From positions 1-32,350 of the forward strand of contig JAUWAU010000051.1 in assembly GCA_030601885.1 (NCBI GenBank): DNA of 32,350 bases, written 5' to 3'. The position numbers were made by a program, and so were the translations under genes. The stretch comes from Armatimonadota bacterium (GTDB lineage: Bacteria; Armatimonadota; Zipacnadia; JAUWAU01). Position 1 is the stretch's first letter; every line of letters starts with the position of its first letter. The notes beneath the pieces were generated by a model. That model searched no databases and had not been told where the DNA came from. It saw nothing but the letters and a program-made list of their open reading frames with translations. Of the stretch, positions 14,462-23,620 are shown piece after piece.

Positions 14462-16969
14462 TCACCGGAGCGCGGGCCCAACCTCCCCCGGCACCAGCAA
14501 CGCTTGTCGCCTCTGGGCCAGCAGGCCGGGGAGGCCGAAGAGGTAGAGGTCCGAGTCCTCGCAGCGCGTGATGGCGAGCGACCACACCTCCCCGTCCCGG
14601 CCCGTGGGAACATCCACCTGAAACTCCTCGCCGATGGCGTAGTTGCCGGCCTCATCGAGGCGCACCGTGCCCTCGGAATCCATCACCTGCAGCCGGCCGA
14701 AGCGGTCGGGCGTCTTGATGCCGATGCCAAAGGCGCGCGTGCCAGAGGGGACGTAGAAGTAGAGCGGCCCGCCAGAGCCGCGGATCATCGACATGGGTCG
14801 CTGTTGCGCAGCGATAGCTACCTGCTTTGTGCTGTTCCAATCGATGAGCACCGCGGCGCCGTCGGAGTCCAGCGTCAACCGGTAAAGCCCCGCCCGGGGC
14901 ACCTTCAGCAACAGCGCCACAGTCTGCCCCGGCGGCACCATGCCCTCAGCGACCCTCCTCCCGCCGGCATCGAACAGCTCGTATTTCGCCTCGACCTCGC
15001 GCACGAGTCCGCCGGTCATCGTGCACGTGATTGGCTCGCCATTTTCGCTGAGGACCCAGAATTCGTTTTGGCGGCGGTAGTGGGGCGCGGCGGGGCCCGG
15101 CGGGCGATGGAGTGGGTGCCGGCGGCGCGCTCGCTCCATGACTTGGGGTGGGAGAGCGATGAGGTTCACGGAAAAGGCCCTGCGCTCCACGTTCAAGGGG
15201 CGTATGTCCCTCAAGTCCCGCGCAAACACGGCGGCTATCTCCTGCGCGCTAACGGCCTGGGCCGCCTTCCACACCTGTATCTCAGCGTCCGTGAGCTCGG
15301 GAAGGCGCTCCTTGAGCCGGGGGACCGTGTACCGGTCGATGAGCGGGATCACCATGGCCATGTGCGTAGGGAGGAGCTGCCAATCGAATCGCACCAGCGC
15401 CTCCGCCCGCAGGCGCAGCTCGGCCAGATCGCCCGGCGGCGTCGTGCCGTAGTCCCGGTAGAGCCGGACGTGATGCAGGTAAAGCTTCTGCAACTCAATG
15501 CGGCGTCGCACGTCGGGTTCGGAGGCACGCTCCGTCGCCTCCTGCAAGTCGCGCAGGGACCTGGCGAGGCGATCGCGCGAGACGGGTGGCTTGCCCCGCC
15601 AGCGCTCCCAGTAGCGGCGCATGGGCTCGGCGGCGCGCCCCCAGCAAGTGGTGTAGTAATCGGCGAGGATGTCTTCCAAATCACCATTCACGTTCCACAT
15701 GAGCTTCGCCGCGACCCAGTAGTTCGGTCCGCGGGAGCCGAAGTTGTCCTCGGACTCGGCGCTCACGCCCAGCGCCTTGTGCTCGTGGAAGTAGCGCAGC
15801 GTGCGCGCCATCTCCTCCGGGTCGTACGTGGGCATCTGCCAGCTCCAGGCGCAGACGCTGTAGTACTCGCGGATGCCGATGTGGTGCACCTTCTGCGACC
15901 AGCCCTCGATGAGCTGCTCGACACTGTACGGGGGGCGGATGAAGCGGGTGGCGATGAAGACGATGACGCTGCGTCGGCCCTCGATGGTCGGCGGAGGGGC
16001 GGTGGGAGCGTACGCATAGAAGGCCACGAACTTATTTGGGTAGTCCTGTTCGACGGCCTCAGCGACGGCATTCGCCAGCATCAGCGCCCGGTCAGACGGG
16101 CTGCCAAGGGCCAGGCAGCGTTCGCACTCGCAGAAGCCCCGGCCGTCGTTGGGCGACATCGAGACCATCTTGGCGGTCGGGTCGTTGGCAAAGAAACGCT
16201 TTGCGTAGGCGATGGCCCGCTGAACGATGTCCGGGTGGCTCGTGCAGATCTGGGCGCTGTTGCTGCGTACGCCATCGACGAGGGCGAAGTACTCGGGATG
16301 CTCGGCGAAGAGCTTGACATTACGCCGGCTGGCAATCCGGTCGTACGCGTGACCCATGGTGCCCGTGAGCGAGCCGGGCATACGGTTGTGGCGCTGCCAT
16401 TCGGCGTATTCGTCGCGCTGCTGCTGTGGGAGGCGCGTGCCGTAGCCGGACCAGATGCGCCGGCCGATGTATGAGGGCGTTTCGCGCTTGTTGAGCGGCG
16501 GAACGGTCACTGTCCGCATCTCTGGCACGCGCTCGCCCGCCTCGCCGGGGAAGAACCACCGGCAGCCGAGCTGCTCGAGCAGGTCCAGCGCGGCGTTCTG
16601 CGTGCCCAGGTCGGTATTGCCCGCGGCGATCACCCACTCGCCGCGAGTGCGCAGCACGAAGCCCTCGTCGCCGAGGCGGCGGAGCCCGGCGACTGGCGCT
16701 CGGGCTGCCTTGAGCCCTTCTCGGCCGAGCAGGATGAGCGCGAGCTCGCCGCCCGGATGTCGCACAATGGGCAGCTCGGCGCCGGACATCTTCTTGAGGT
16801 ACTCCTGCAACTCTGCGGCCGCGGCCTGCACGGCCTCGGATGGGTCCGTTCCGATGACGATGGCCGCGTTCGGCTTGCCGTCGCGGACCAAGGTAATGCC
16901 CGGCGCCGCGAGGGCGCCTTGTACGGCCAGGGCCGTAGCCACCAGGACGGTGGCAGAGAGCCGGATCAT
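14462..16969 (-). CDS. Exported DUF4838 domain protein, probable glycosidase-related
   Basis: The protein has 835 residues. The ATG at 16969 follows AGGAGG on the minus strand and opens a signal peptide (MIRLSATVLVATALAVQGAL, then AAPG). An alpha-glucuronidase/GH20-type N-terminal helper domain occupies about 20-150 (SEAVQAAAAELQEYLKKMSG, then AELPIV). The DUF4838 core follows, with FFPGEAGERVPE, EHPEYFALVDGVR, SPNDGRGFCECERCL, FVAFYAYAPT and YSVCAWSWQMPTYDPEEM. The C-terminal 250 residues look like beta-sandwich modules. DUF4838 proteins are large secreted proteins of polysaccharide degraders, related in architecture to glucuronidases and hexosaminidases; the substrate is unknown. It is divergent from the heparinase-like gene across a 332-bp gap. 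Confidence 0.85.
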   Translation of the reverse strand: MIRLSATVLVATALAVQGALAAPGITLVRDGKPNAAIVIGTDPSEAVQAAAAELQEYLKKMSGAELPIVRHPGGELALILLGREGLKAARAPVAGLRRLGDEGFVLRTRGEWVIAAGNTDLGTQNAALDLLEQLGCRWFFPGEAGERVPEMRTVTVPPLNKRETPSYIGRRIWSGYGTRLPQQQRDEYAEWQRHNRMPGSLTGTMGHAYDRIASRRNVKLFAEHPEYFALVDGVRSNSAQICTSHPDIVQRAIAYAKRFFANDPTAKMVSMSPNDGRGFCECERCLALGSPSDRALMLANAVAEAVEQDYPNKFVAFYAYAPTAPPPTIEGRRSVIVFIATRFIRPPYSVEQLIEGWSQKVHHIGIREYYSVCAWSWQMPTYDPEEMARTLRYFHEHKALGVSAESEDNFGSRGPNYWVAAKLMWNVNGDLEDILADYYTTCWGRAAEPMRRYWERWRGKPPVSRDRLARSLRDLQEATERASEPDVRRRIELQKLYLHHVRLYRDYGTTPPGDLAELRLRAEALVRFDWQLLPTHMAMVIPLIDRYTVPRLKERLPELTDAEIQVWKAAQAVSAQEIAAVFARDLRDIRPLNVERRAFSVNLIALPPQVMERARRRHPLHRPPGPAAPHYRRQNEFWVLSENGEPITCTMTGGLVREVEAKYELFDAGGRRVAEGMVPPGQTVALLLKVPRAGLYRLTLDSDGAAVLIDWNSTKQVAIAAQQRPMSMIRGSGGPLYFYVPSGTRAFGIGIKTPDRFGRLQVMDSEGTVRLDEAGNYAIGEEFQVDVPTGRDGEVWSLAITRCEDSDLYLFGLPGLLAQRRQALLVPGEVGPALR

Positions 16970-17301
16970 CTGAATGCCTCCTGCGCTTGCTTCTGAGGCC
17001 ATTCTTCATTGCGGATGGGGCGTTGCCTTCTTCGTGAGGCGTGCGTGACAGGGGCCACATGCGGCGCGGCACGGCATGCCACCTCGGCCAGGCAGGGGAC
17101 ATAGATCCCGTACGGGATGCCGCTTCAGACAGGCACCCCGCGCTACAACGCCACCGCGGCCAAGAAGGCATCTCCTGGGGCAGACAGCGCGCTGCGCATC
17201 GGCTCGTCACAGAACTGGCGGGCGACCTGTGCAGGGCAGTGGGGCCGAGAGGCGAATTGGGCGAGGGAGCAGCGAACCGCCAGAGGCCGGGGGGATGTCC
17301 C
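16970..17301. other. Divergent intergenic region between the DUF4838 and heparinase-like genes
   Basis: These 332 bp should hold promoters for both directions, but no convincing -35/-10 pair is visible. It contains a 28-nt dispersed repeat with a central ATCCCGTACGGGAT palindrome (17105-17118). An open frame runs through from 17041 into the heparinase-like gene, but its Arg/Gly-rich translation lacks coding character, so I leave it unannotated. Confidence 0.5.
17106..17133 (-). repeat. Dispersed 28-nt repeat, copy 1
   Basis: Read on the minus strand, this begins CCTGTCTGAAGCGG, continues with the palindrome TCCCGTACGGGA and matches 23621-23648 at 27 of 28 positions. Both copies are intergenic and upstream of secreted or membrane-protein genes. 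Confidence 0.8.
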
Positions 17302-19962
17302 ATGTGGATCCGACGCACGATACTGAACGTGGCCGTAAGCCTTACGGCTCTCGGGATAGCGTGTCGCCCTGCGCCCATCGCAGGCCAGGCCGACGCGGCC
17401 AAACTGACGGTCAGCGACTGCGAGAGCGCCTGGGAGGGCGGCGTGCCGGACGCTGAGCACGTCCAGCAGGGGGAGCACTCGGTCAAGTGGGCGCACGGAG
17501 ATAGCCGCTCGGTGACGACGGGCGACATCCCGCACGACTGGTCGGGGTTCAACGCGCTGTCCTTCTGGCTGTACTCGGAGAAGGCCACCGGCTCGCGCTT
17601 CCACGTGCTTCTCTTCTCCGAGAACGCGGAGTCGGACGGCATCGACTACTACTCACTCGCGCTCAAGGTCGATTTCGCCGGCTGGCGCCGCCTTCTCATC
17701 CCCTTCGACGAGATCGGGCGCGTGCGCTCGCCGCTGGGCTGGGGCAACATCGAGAGGCTGACGCTTCATGCCGCCTGGGACCCGCGCACGGTCATCGATC
17801 CCGACACCGTGCTCTACATCGACGCCGTCGAGCTGACGCACTCGGCCGCCGAGGGAGGCCCGCGAATGACGGACGAAGAGCTATTCGAGGCGCTTGACCC
17901 GGACGCCGCCGGCATGGACCGGATGCGGGCGGCGCTTGCGAAGGGCGACATGGCGGCAGCGAAGCACGCCCTCGCCGAGCATATTCGCACGCGCCGAGAG
18001 CCCCAGTGGTTCACCATGCGGCGCGAGCGGCCGGCGGTCCCTGCCGACCGGCCCGATACCACCCGCGCCGATAAGATCATGGCCCACGAGCTGACCATCC
18101 ATGGCGCCACCAAGCAGTTCGGGCCGCGTATCGAGTGGGACGCCAACCCCTTGAGCGAGGGCGAGGAGCGCACGAACGAGTGGAATGCGTCGCTGAACCG
18201 GCACTACCACATGCCCCCGTTGGTTTCGGCCTACCTGGCGACGGGCGAGGACAAGTACGCCGCCGAGGTCGTCGCACAGATAACCGCGTGGATCGAGGAC
18301 TGCCCCGTGCTGGTGCACTCGTCGGGCAACAGCCCGTACCACTACGCCTGGGAGACGCTCAACGTGGCGGTGCGGATCGGCCGCACGTGGCCCGACGTGT
18401 TCCACCAGTGCCTCCCGTCGCCCGCCGTCACCGACGAGTTCATTGTGCAATTCCTCAAGTCGTGCTGCGAGCATGCCCGACACTTGATGAAGTGGCCCAG
18501 CAACGGCAACTGGCTCACCATGGAATCGACGGGCATCTTCTACACCGGCGTGCTATATCCCATGTTCCGAGAGGCCGCCGACTGGCGCAAGACGGCCATC
18601 GAGCGGCTGTACATGCAGCTCAATGAACAGGTGTATCCCGACGGCCTGGAGTACGAGCTGGCGCTGGGCTACAACCTGTTCTGCCTGCGCAACTTCACCG
18701 GCGTGCTCGATCTTGCCAAACTCAATGCTCGAATGGACGACATCCCCGAAGACTATCTGGCAACCATCGAGAACATGTACGAGTACATTATGTACGCCAC
18801 GATGCCCGACAGCCGCGCGCCAGGGCTGAATGATTCGGGGGACGCCGCTGCGGCGCCGCTCCTGCGCAAAGGCCTCGAGTACTTCCCGGACCGCAGGGAC
18901 TTCCTCTACGTCGCCACGGGTGGAGCGGAGGGCGAGCCGCCGGCGGAGACCTCGCACGCGAACCCTTACTCGGGGCACTACATCATGCGCTCGGGCTGGG
19001 GCAGTGGGGCGAGCTACCTGCTGTTTGATGCCGGGCTATTCGGCGCCGGGCACCAGCATGAGGACAAGCTGACGTTCGTGCTGTTCGCCAACGGCCGGCA
19101 GCAGATCATCGACGCGGGCAACTACTACTACAACGCCTCCCGCTGGCGCCGCTACGTGCTCTCCACCCGGGGGCACAACACGATCATGGTCGATGGCCTC
19201 GACCAGCACCGCCGCCGCAATCGGGAGACGTACATACTGCGCCCGCCGTTCGAGCCGCTCGATAATGAATGGGTCAGCGACCAGAGCTTCGAGTACGTCG
19301 TGGGCACGTACGACGATGGCTATGGGCCCGAGAGGAAGAAGATCGCCGCGCACACTCGGGGCATTCTCTTCGTGAAGCCGGACTACTGGATCGTGACCGA
19401 CACGCTCCTCCCCGCCGACAATGAGCAACACACCTACGAGTCGCTCTTCCATCTGAACGCCGATGAGGCAACGGTCGATGAGCACACGAAGGCGCTGACC
19501 ACGGCGACGGCAGAGCGCAGCAGGATCGCCATCGTGCCGCTGGCGGCGGAGGGCCTGGAGGTGAATGTGGTGAAGGGCCTGGAGGAGGAGCCGGTGCAGG
19601 GTTGGGCCAACAACCCGTGGCGGCCCGTGCCGACGGCCATCTATCGCGTCCGCGCGAAGGGCCCCGTGGATATGCTCCAGGTGCTGTATCCCGTCGCGGC
19701 CGGGAAGGAGCTGCCCATCGCCGAAGTGGCCGCGATCCCGGTGGAGGCCGAGGCGCCGGCGGTGGGCGCTGCCATACGCTTCAAGGATGGCGCCGCCCAC
19801 TACTTCGTGCAGTGCAGAGAGCCCGGAACCGACGGTCGCAACGTTCACTTCGCCGACTTCGAGACGGACGCACGGATAGCGCTCGTGAAGGTCTCTGCCG
19901 CCGGCGAGATCGAGCAAGTGCTGCGCGTCGGTGGCACGTTCGTGCGGCGGGGCGGCGGGTAG
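17302..19962 (+). CDS. Exported heparinase II/III family polysaccharide lyase
   Basis: The protein has 886 residues. The ATG at 17302 is chosen because MWIRRTILNVAVSLTALGIA starts a signal peptide; the upstream open frame is not protein-like. Residues about 35-190 form a jelly-roll carbohydrate-binding-type module ending DTVLYIDAVELTH. A helical (alpha/alpha)-toroid domain follows (RHYHMPPLVSAYLATGEDKY, HLMKWPSNGNWLTMESTGIF). The C-terminal heparinase II/III-like beta-sandwich begins GHYIMRSGWG and contains GAGHQHEDKLTFVLFANGRQ, with H584 and H586. Heparinase II/III-type enzymes cleave uronate linkages by beta-elimination in heparin-like, alginate or related chains. It leads a same-strand group with the next two saccharolytic genes. 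The polymer cannot be specified; histidines in the motif look intact. Confidence 0.87.
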   Translation: MWIRRTILNVAVSLTALGIACRPAPIAGQADAAKLTVSDCESAWEGGVPDAEHVQQGEHSVKWAHGDSRSVTTGDIPHDWSGFNALSFWLYSEKATGSRFHVLLFSENAESDGIDYYSLALKVDFAGWRRLLIPFDEIGRVRSPLGWGNIERLTLHAAWDPRTVIDPDTVLYIDAVELTHSAAEGGPRMTDEELFEALDPDAAGMDRMRAALAKGDMAAAKHALAEHIRTRREPQWFTMRRERPAVPADRPDTTRADKIMAHELTIHGATKQFGPRIEWDANPLSEGEERTNEWNASLNRHYHMPPLVSAYLATGEDKYAAEVVAQITAWIEDCPVLVHSSGNSPYHYAWETLNVAVRIGRTWPDVFHQCLPSPAVTDEFIVQFLKSCCEHARHLMKWPSNGNWLTMESTGIFYTGVLYPMFREAADWRKTAIERLYMQLNEQVYPDGLEYELALGYNLFCLRNFTGVLDLAKLNARMDDIPEDYLATIENMYEYIMYATMPDSRAPGLNDSGDAAAAPLLRKGLEYFPDRRDFLYVATGGAEGEPPAETSHANPYSGHYIMRSGWGSGASYLLFDAGLFGAGHQHEDKLTFVLFANGRQQIIDAGNYYYNASRWRRYVLSTRGHNTIMVDGLDQHRRRNRETYILRPPFEPLDNEWVSDQSFEYVVGTYDDGYGPERKKIAAHTRGILFVKPDYWIVTDTLLPADNEQHTYESLFHLNADEATVDEHTKALTTATAERSRIAIVPLAAEGLEVNVVKGLEEEPVQGWANNPWRPVPTAIYRVRAKGPVDMLQVLYPVAAGKELPIAEVAAIPVEAEAPAVGAAIRFKDGAAHYFVQCREPGTDGRNVHFADFETDARIALVKVSAAGEIEQVLRVGGTFVRRGGG

Positions 19963-20011
19963 CAGGTGCATCCGGGCGGCCACTTTACAGGTACTTCGAG
20001 GAGGGATCGAT

Positions 20012-20962
20012 ATGCGATCGAGTCAGCTTGCGCAGACAGCCACTGCGCTCGCGATGGCTACCGCGCACTTAGCGCTGCTGCAGCAGGCCTCGGCGCAGCA
20101 GATCGTGCGCGAGGGCGCCATGGAGAAGCTGGTGCTGGACGGTGGGGAGGATGTCTCCGCGTGGGCCATTGCCGAGGCCACGGTGACGGCCGACGGCAGC
20201 CATGTGAAGCAGGGCAGAACGGCGATGCACCTCGCTATTCCCGTCGATCACTACGCCGGGCAACCTGACTACCCCATCGGCTGGCCGCGGACGTATCGCG
20301 ACTTCAATGAGCCATGGGAGCAGGGCTGGTCCGAGTTCGAGTTCTTCAGCTTCTGGATCTACACCGCGACCTCGCGCGACGCCCTGCCGCGGGACCCCGT
20401 GGGGCTTATCCTGTACACGCCCGACAAGCCGCGGCAATACAACCGGACGCTCACGGAGCTGCGGAAGGACGAGTGGGTGCACATCGTGATCCCGCTCACC
20501 GAGATCGCTCGGCACGACAACGTCACGCGGATTCAGTTCTACATCTCCGAGTCGCGATACCGCCACGGCGACACGTTGGACTTCTACGTGGACGACATCG
20601 CGTTGACCCGCTACGCGCAGCCGACCATCGACGCTTTCGCGGTCGAGCAGAAGGCGTTCTGGGCGGATGCAAGATGGCTGCCGGTGACGTTCCGCATGCT
20701 TGGTCTCAAGCCGGAGCAACAGTGCGCCGTTGAGTTTCAGGTACGACGAGGCCAGCGCGTGACGGCGAGGGCGACCACGGCGACACGTTGGACTTCTACG
20801 TGGACGACGCGGTCCGTGGGCGCTGGCGAGCAGCGCGTCTGGATCGACCTCGGCACTCGGCCGCTGCCGCCGGGGAGCTGTGAGGTTTCCGCACGCCTCA
20901 AGGGCACGCAAGAGTGGGTGAGGGCGCCCGTGCGGGTGGTGACGAGCCCATGGGAGTTGTAG
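20012..20962 (+). CDS. Exported protein with a jelly-roll carbohydrate-binding-type domain
   Basis: The protein has 316 residues. The ATG at 20012 follows GAGGAGGG, and a signal peptide ends near ASAQQ. Residues about 35-200 resemble the N-terminal module of the preceding lyase: FEFFSFWIYTATS, WVHIVIPLTEIARHD and DTLDFYVDDIALTRY parallel FNALSFWLYSE, WRRLLIPFDEIGR and DTVLYIDAVELTH. No catalytic domain is apparent. The C-terminal part (GEQRVWIDLGTRPLPPGS) is beta-rich. Part of it (RATTATRWTSTWTT) is encoded by an out-of-frame copy of DNA from earlier in the same gene, so this region is altered from its ancestor. It may present or anchor substrate for the neighbouring lyase and hydrolases. The gap to the lyase gene is 49 bp, consistent with an operon. 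Confidence 0.75.
   Translation: MRSSQLAQTATALAMATAHLALLQQASAQQIVREGAMEKLVLDGGEDVSAWAIAEATVTADGSHVKQGRTAMHLAIPVDHYAGQPDYPIGWPRTYRDFNEPWEQGWSEFEFFSFWIYTATSRDALPRDPVGLILYTPDKPRQYNRTLTELRKDEWVHIVIPLTEIARHDNVTRIQFYISESRYRHGDTLDFYVDDIALTRYAQPTIDAFAVEQKAFWADARWLPVTFRMLGLKPEQQCAVEFQVRRGQRVTARATTATRWTSTWTTRSVGAGEQRVWIDLGTRPLPPGSCEVSARLKGTQEWVRAPVRVVTSPWEL
20563..20808 (+). repeat. 34-bp exact direct repeat inside a gene, in different frames
   Basis: Positions 20563-20596 and 20775-20808 are identical, beginning CCACGGCGACACGTTGG and ending GTGGACGAC. The offset is 212 bp, not a multiple of three. The first copy encodes HGDTLDFYVDD in frame; the second is read one frame away as TTATRWTSTWTT. This points to a template-switch or recombination event within the gene. 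Confidence 0.85.
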
Positions 20963-20980
20963 GGCGAGCCCCGTGTGGCG

Positions 20981-21229
20981 CAGGCTGCCAGCCTGCGGTC
21001 TTGCATGGCGGCGGCCTGCCCCACCCGAGACGCCTCTCCGACATTGCGGCACGGATTGGTCGCCGATGTGCCGGCTGCCACGTCGTACGGCCCGCAGACT
21101 GGCAGCCTGCGGTCTTGCATGGCAGCGGCCTGCCCCCGCCCGAGACGCCTCTCCGACCTTGCGGCACGGATTGGTCGCCGATGTGCCGGCTGGCGCATCG
21201 TACGGCCCGCAGGCTGGCAGCCTGCGCCA
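20981..21229. repeat. 114/115-bp tandem repeat, two copies plus a partial third
   Basis: Units start at 20981, 21095 and 21210 with CAGGCTGCCAGCCTGCG or close variants; the third breaks off after about 20 bp. Each full unit contains GTCTTGCATGGC, GAGACGCCTCTCCGAC and GCACGGATTGGTCGCCGATG. The copies differ at only a few positions. It fills the gap between the binding-domain gene and the GH123-like gene. The GGCTGCCAGCC core relates it to the repeat at 7900-7957. Confidence 0.85.
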
Positions 21230-21248
21230 CACGCGAGGAGGCACACTC

Positions 21249-23567
21249 ATGAATGCAGTGTTTACTGGAATCGGCCTCATCCTATTGGCCGTCGTCGCTG
21301 CGCTGCCGGCGCGTGGCGACGCGTACCTATTCGATCTTGGTGCCGCCGACTCGGCTCTGCGCGAGGGCTTCACGCGCGTGACCCCGGAGACCATCTACTC
21401 AGACGATCGGGGCTTCGGCTGGCGGACCGACGAGGGGCTCACCGCGCGAGTCAGGGCCTGGACCGGCGAAGTGGAAAACGCCAGTCGTGGCACCACGGAG
21501 CCGCCGCCCATTTACACGAATGCAATAACCGAAGATGTCATCATGGGCGATAATGAAGGCGAATTCGTCGCTCGCGTGCCTCCTGGACGCTACTGGGTTT
21601 ACACGCTATCGGGCGTCAGCGAGCGCATGTCATCGCAGCACTTCGACTTCACTGTTGGGGTAGGCGAGGCCGAGGCGAGAGTCCAGATCGAGGGCGGCTA
21701 TCGGTACGAAAAGCGGCTCCTGGAGACGGCGGCCGAGGGCGGGCAGATCACTGTTCGCTTTGTCCCTCGCAACCTCTGGCTGGCGAATGCCATCCTGATA
21801 TGGCCGGTGAGCGAGGACGCGAAGGTGAGACAGGAGATCATCGAGCCGCTCGAGCGGGAGACGTTCCTCCTGCCGCCCGAGGAGTGGGCCAAGTGGAGCG
21901 AGGAGCCGCACGTTGACGACGCACCCTTCCCGGACATTCCGGCCGCCGACGAGCGCCGTGGCTACCTCATCCACCGTAGGCACTACCTCGAGCCCGTGTA
22001 TCCGAACACGGTGCCCCTGGCGCACACGCTGAATCCGTCGCTCCGCGCCTTTGCGTCGCCCGGCGAGTACGAGCCGCTTACCTTCACGGTGTATCCGCTC
22101 AGGGAGCTGAAGGCTATCCGCGTCGAGGTCAGCGACCTGCGCAGTCGGGGGAACGTGATCCCGGCCGAACAGATTGACGTCCGGCGGGTGCGGTACATGC
22201 TCGCCCGGCCGAACTACCGCGTGCTGCATACGTACCGGGAGGTGCCCGACGTTCTCGAGCACTTCGATGCGCTCGATCTGGCTGCCAAAGTGAACCAGCG
22301 CTTCTGGCTCACGGTGCACGTGCCCGAGGACGCCGCGCCGGGCACGTACACGGGCGAGGCCAAGTTCGTCGTGCCAGGCGTCGAGGCGACGCGGGTCCCC
22401 ATCACGCTGCGCGTCCTCCCCATCAGGCTGCGCGAAGACCCGGACAAGATCTACGGCATCTATTACCGCCACCCGTACGACCGCATGGCCTCGGCGCCGG
22501 ACGAGGTGTCGCGGGAGTATTTCCGCCGCAAAGCGGAGCTTGAGCATGCCGACATGCTGGCCCACGGCACGCGGAACGTCACGTTGAGCGCGTGGTGCCC
22601 GCCGGCGGACGAGGACGGGAACTTCGCCTTCAACTTCGACCTGCTGGCGGAGAAGCTTTCGCTGTGGCGCAAGTACGACTTCAAGCCGCCCATCGTCATG
22701 GGCATCAACACGGGCGGCGTCTACCGCAAGCACATGGGCGAGAGCTACGGGAGCCACTTGCGCACTGTCAAGGACCCACCGCAGGCCTTCTGCGACGAGC
22801 TGACGGCCATGGTGAAGACGCTCGAGGCGGAGCGCAAGCAGCGCGGCTGGCCCGAGTTCCTGTACTACCCGATAGACGAGCCAGGTCGGTCCGAAGAAGC
22901 GGTGCAGTTCATGATCAAGGTTCTGAAGGCCGTGAAAGCGGCCGGCGTCAAGAGCTACCTGACGGCCGACCCGACGCACGAGGCGTTCCAGCCGTTCCGG
23001 CCCTATGTGGACGTATGGTGCACGCAGCCGTTCGATCCGGATCGCGAGACGATTCTTGCTGACACGCGCGAGCGCGGCGCACAGTACTGGTGCTACCCGA
23101 ACCACGTGGCCGGCGAGAACGACCACACGCCCGTTGCCGGCGCGCGCATGACGTACGGCTTCGGCTTCTGGCGCTCGGGCTTTCGCACGCTCATCCCCTG
23201 GATCTACCAGGCCAACATCGGCGACCCGTTCAATTACCTCGACGGGTCCGCCATGGACTTCATGAACCGCTCCGGGCCGGATGGGACGCCGATCCCGGTG
23301 ACGCTCTGGGAGGCGTACCGCGAGGGCTACGATGATTATCGATACATCTACACGCTCGAGCAGCTCATCGCTGAGGCCGCCAACGCCGGGCAGCCTCGGG
23401 CGAAGGGAGCCGCGAAGCGTGCTGAAGAAGAGCTCCGCTCCGTCTGGGACGCCATCGAGGTGCAGACGAAGTACAAGTACGACGACCTCTGGGCGCCGGA
23501 GGAGTTCGACGTGTACCGCTGGGTCGTGGCGTCGCAGATACTAGAGCTGCAGCAGGCCATGAAGTAG
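21249..23567 (+). CDS. Exported GH123-like / DUF4091 glycoside hydrolase
   Basis: The protein has 772 residues. The ATG at 21249 follows GAGGAGG, and MNAVFTGIGLILLAVVAALP is a signal peptide. The mature N-terminus (YLFDLGAADSALREGFTRVT, then a GFGW motif) resembles malectin/rhamnogalacturonan-lyase-type binding modules. A beta-sandwich about 270-400 (FASPGEYEPLTFTVYPLREL) precedes a TIM barrel about 430-740. The barrel holds FLYYPIDEPG with D543-E544, the adjacent acid pair expected for substrate-assisted catalysis in GH123-type enzymes. WEAYREGYDDYRYIYTLEQL is the DUF4091 signature. Characterised GH123 members release N-acetylgalactosamine; DUF4091 relatives are mostly uncharacterised. It is same-strand with the heparinase-like and binding-domain genes but separated by the tandem repeat. 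Confidence 0.82.
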   Translation: MNAVFTGIGLILLAVVAALPARGDAYLFDLGAADSALREGFTRVTPETIYSDDRGFGWRTDEGLTARVRAWTGEVENASRGTTEPPPIYTNAITEDVIMGDNEGEFVARVPPGRYWVYTLSGVSERMSSQHFDFTVGVGEAEARVQIEGGYRYEKRLLETAAEGGQITVRFVPRNLWLANAILIWPVSEDAKVRQEIIEPLERETFLLPPEEWAKWSEEPHVDDAPFPDIPAADERRGYLIHRRHYLEPVYPNTVPLAHTLNPSLRAFASPGEYEPLTFTVYPLRELKAIRVEVSDLRSRGNVIPAEQIDVRRVRYMLARPNYRVLHTYREVPDVLEHFDALDLAAKVNQRFWLTVHVPEDAAPGTYTGEAKFVVPGVEATRVPITLRVLPIRLREDPDKIYGIYYRHPYDRMASAPDEVSREYFRRKAELEHADMLAHGTRNVTLSAWCPPADEDGNFAFNFDLLAEKLSLWRKYDFKPPIVMGINTGGVYRKHMGESYGSHLRTVKDPPQAFCDELTAMVKTLEAERKQRGWPEFLYYPIDEPGRSEEAVQFMIKVLKAVKAAGVKSYLTADPTHEAFQPFRPYVDVWCTQPFDPDRETILADTRERGAQYWCYPNHVAGENDHTPVAGARMTYGFGFWRSGFRTLIPWIYQANIGDPFNYLDGSAMDFMNRSGPDGTPIPVTLWEAYREGYDDYRYIYTLEQLIAEAANAGQPRAKGAAKRAEEELRSVWDAIEVQTKYKYDDLWAPEEFDVYRWVVASQILELQQAMK

Positions 23568-23620
23568 GAGCAGCCGTGTGGCACGGGTAGCTTGTCCCTG
23601 TCTAAAGCGGGACGCCGATC

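Noticed and set aside
14375..16474. A 699-codon open frame on the + strand
   Set aside because: It is antisense to the DUF4838 gene, has no signal peptide or recognisable domain, and its His/Arg/Leu-rich composition is typical of the complement of GC-rich coding DNA.
17041..17301. In-frame upstream extension of the heparinase-like gene
   Set aside because: Its translation is Arg/Gly-rich and includes the dispersed repeat. The signal peptide begins at 17302.
20981..21229. CRISPR-like array
   Set aside because: There are only two full 114/115-bp copies with no variable spacers and no cas genes, so it is a tandem duplication.
20069..21394. A 441-codon minus-strand open frame
   Set aside because: It covers the tandem repeat and the antisense of the binding-domain gene; the apparent protein repeats only mirror the DNA repeat.
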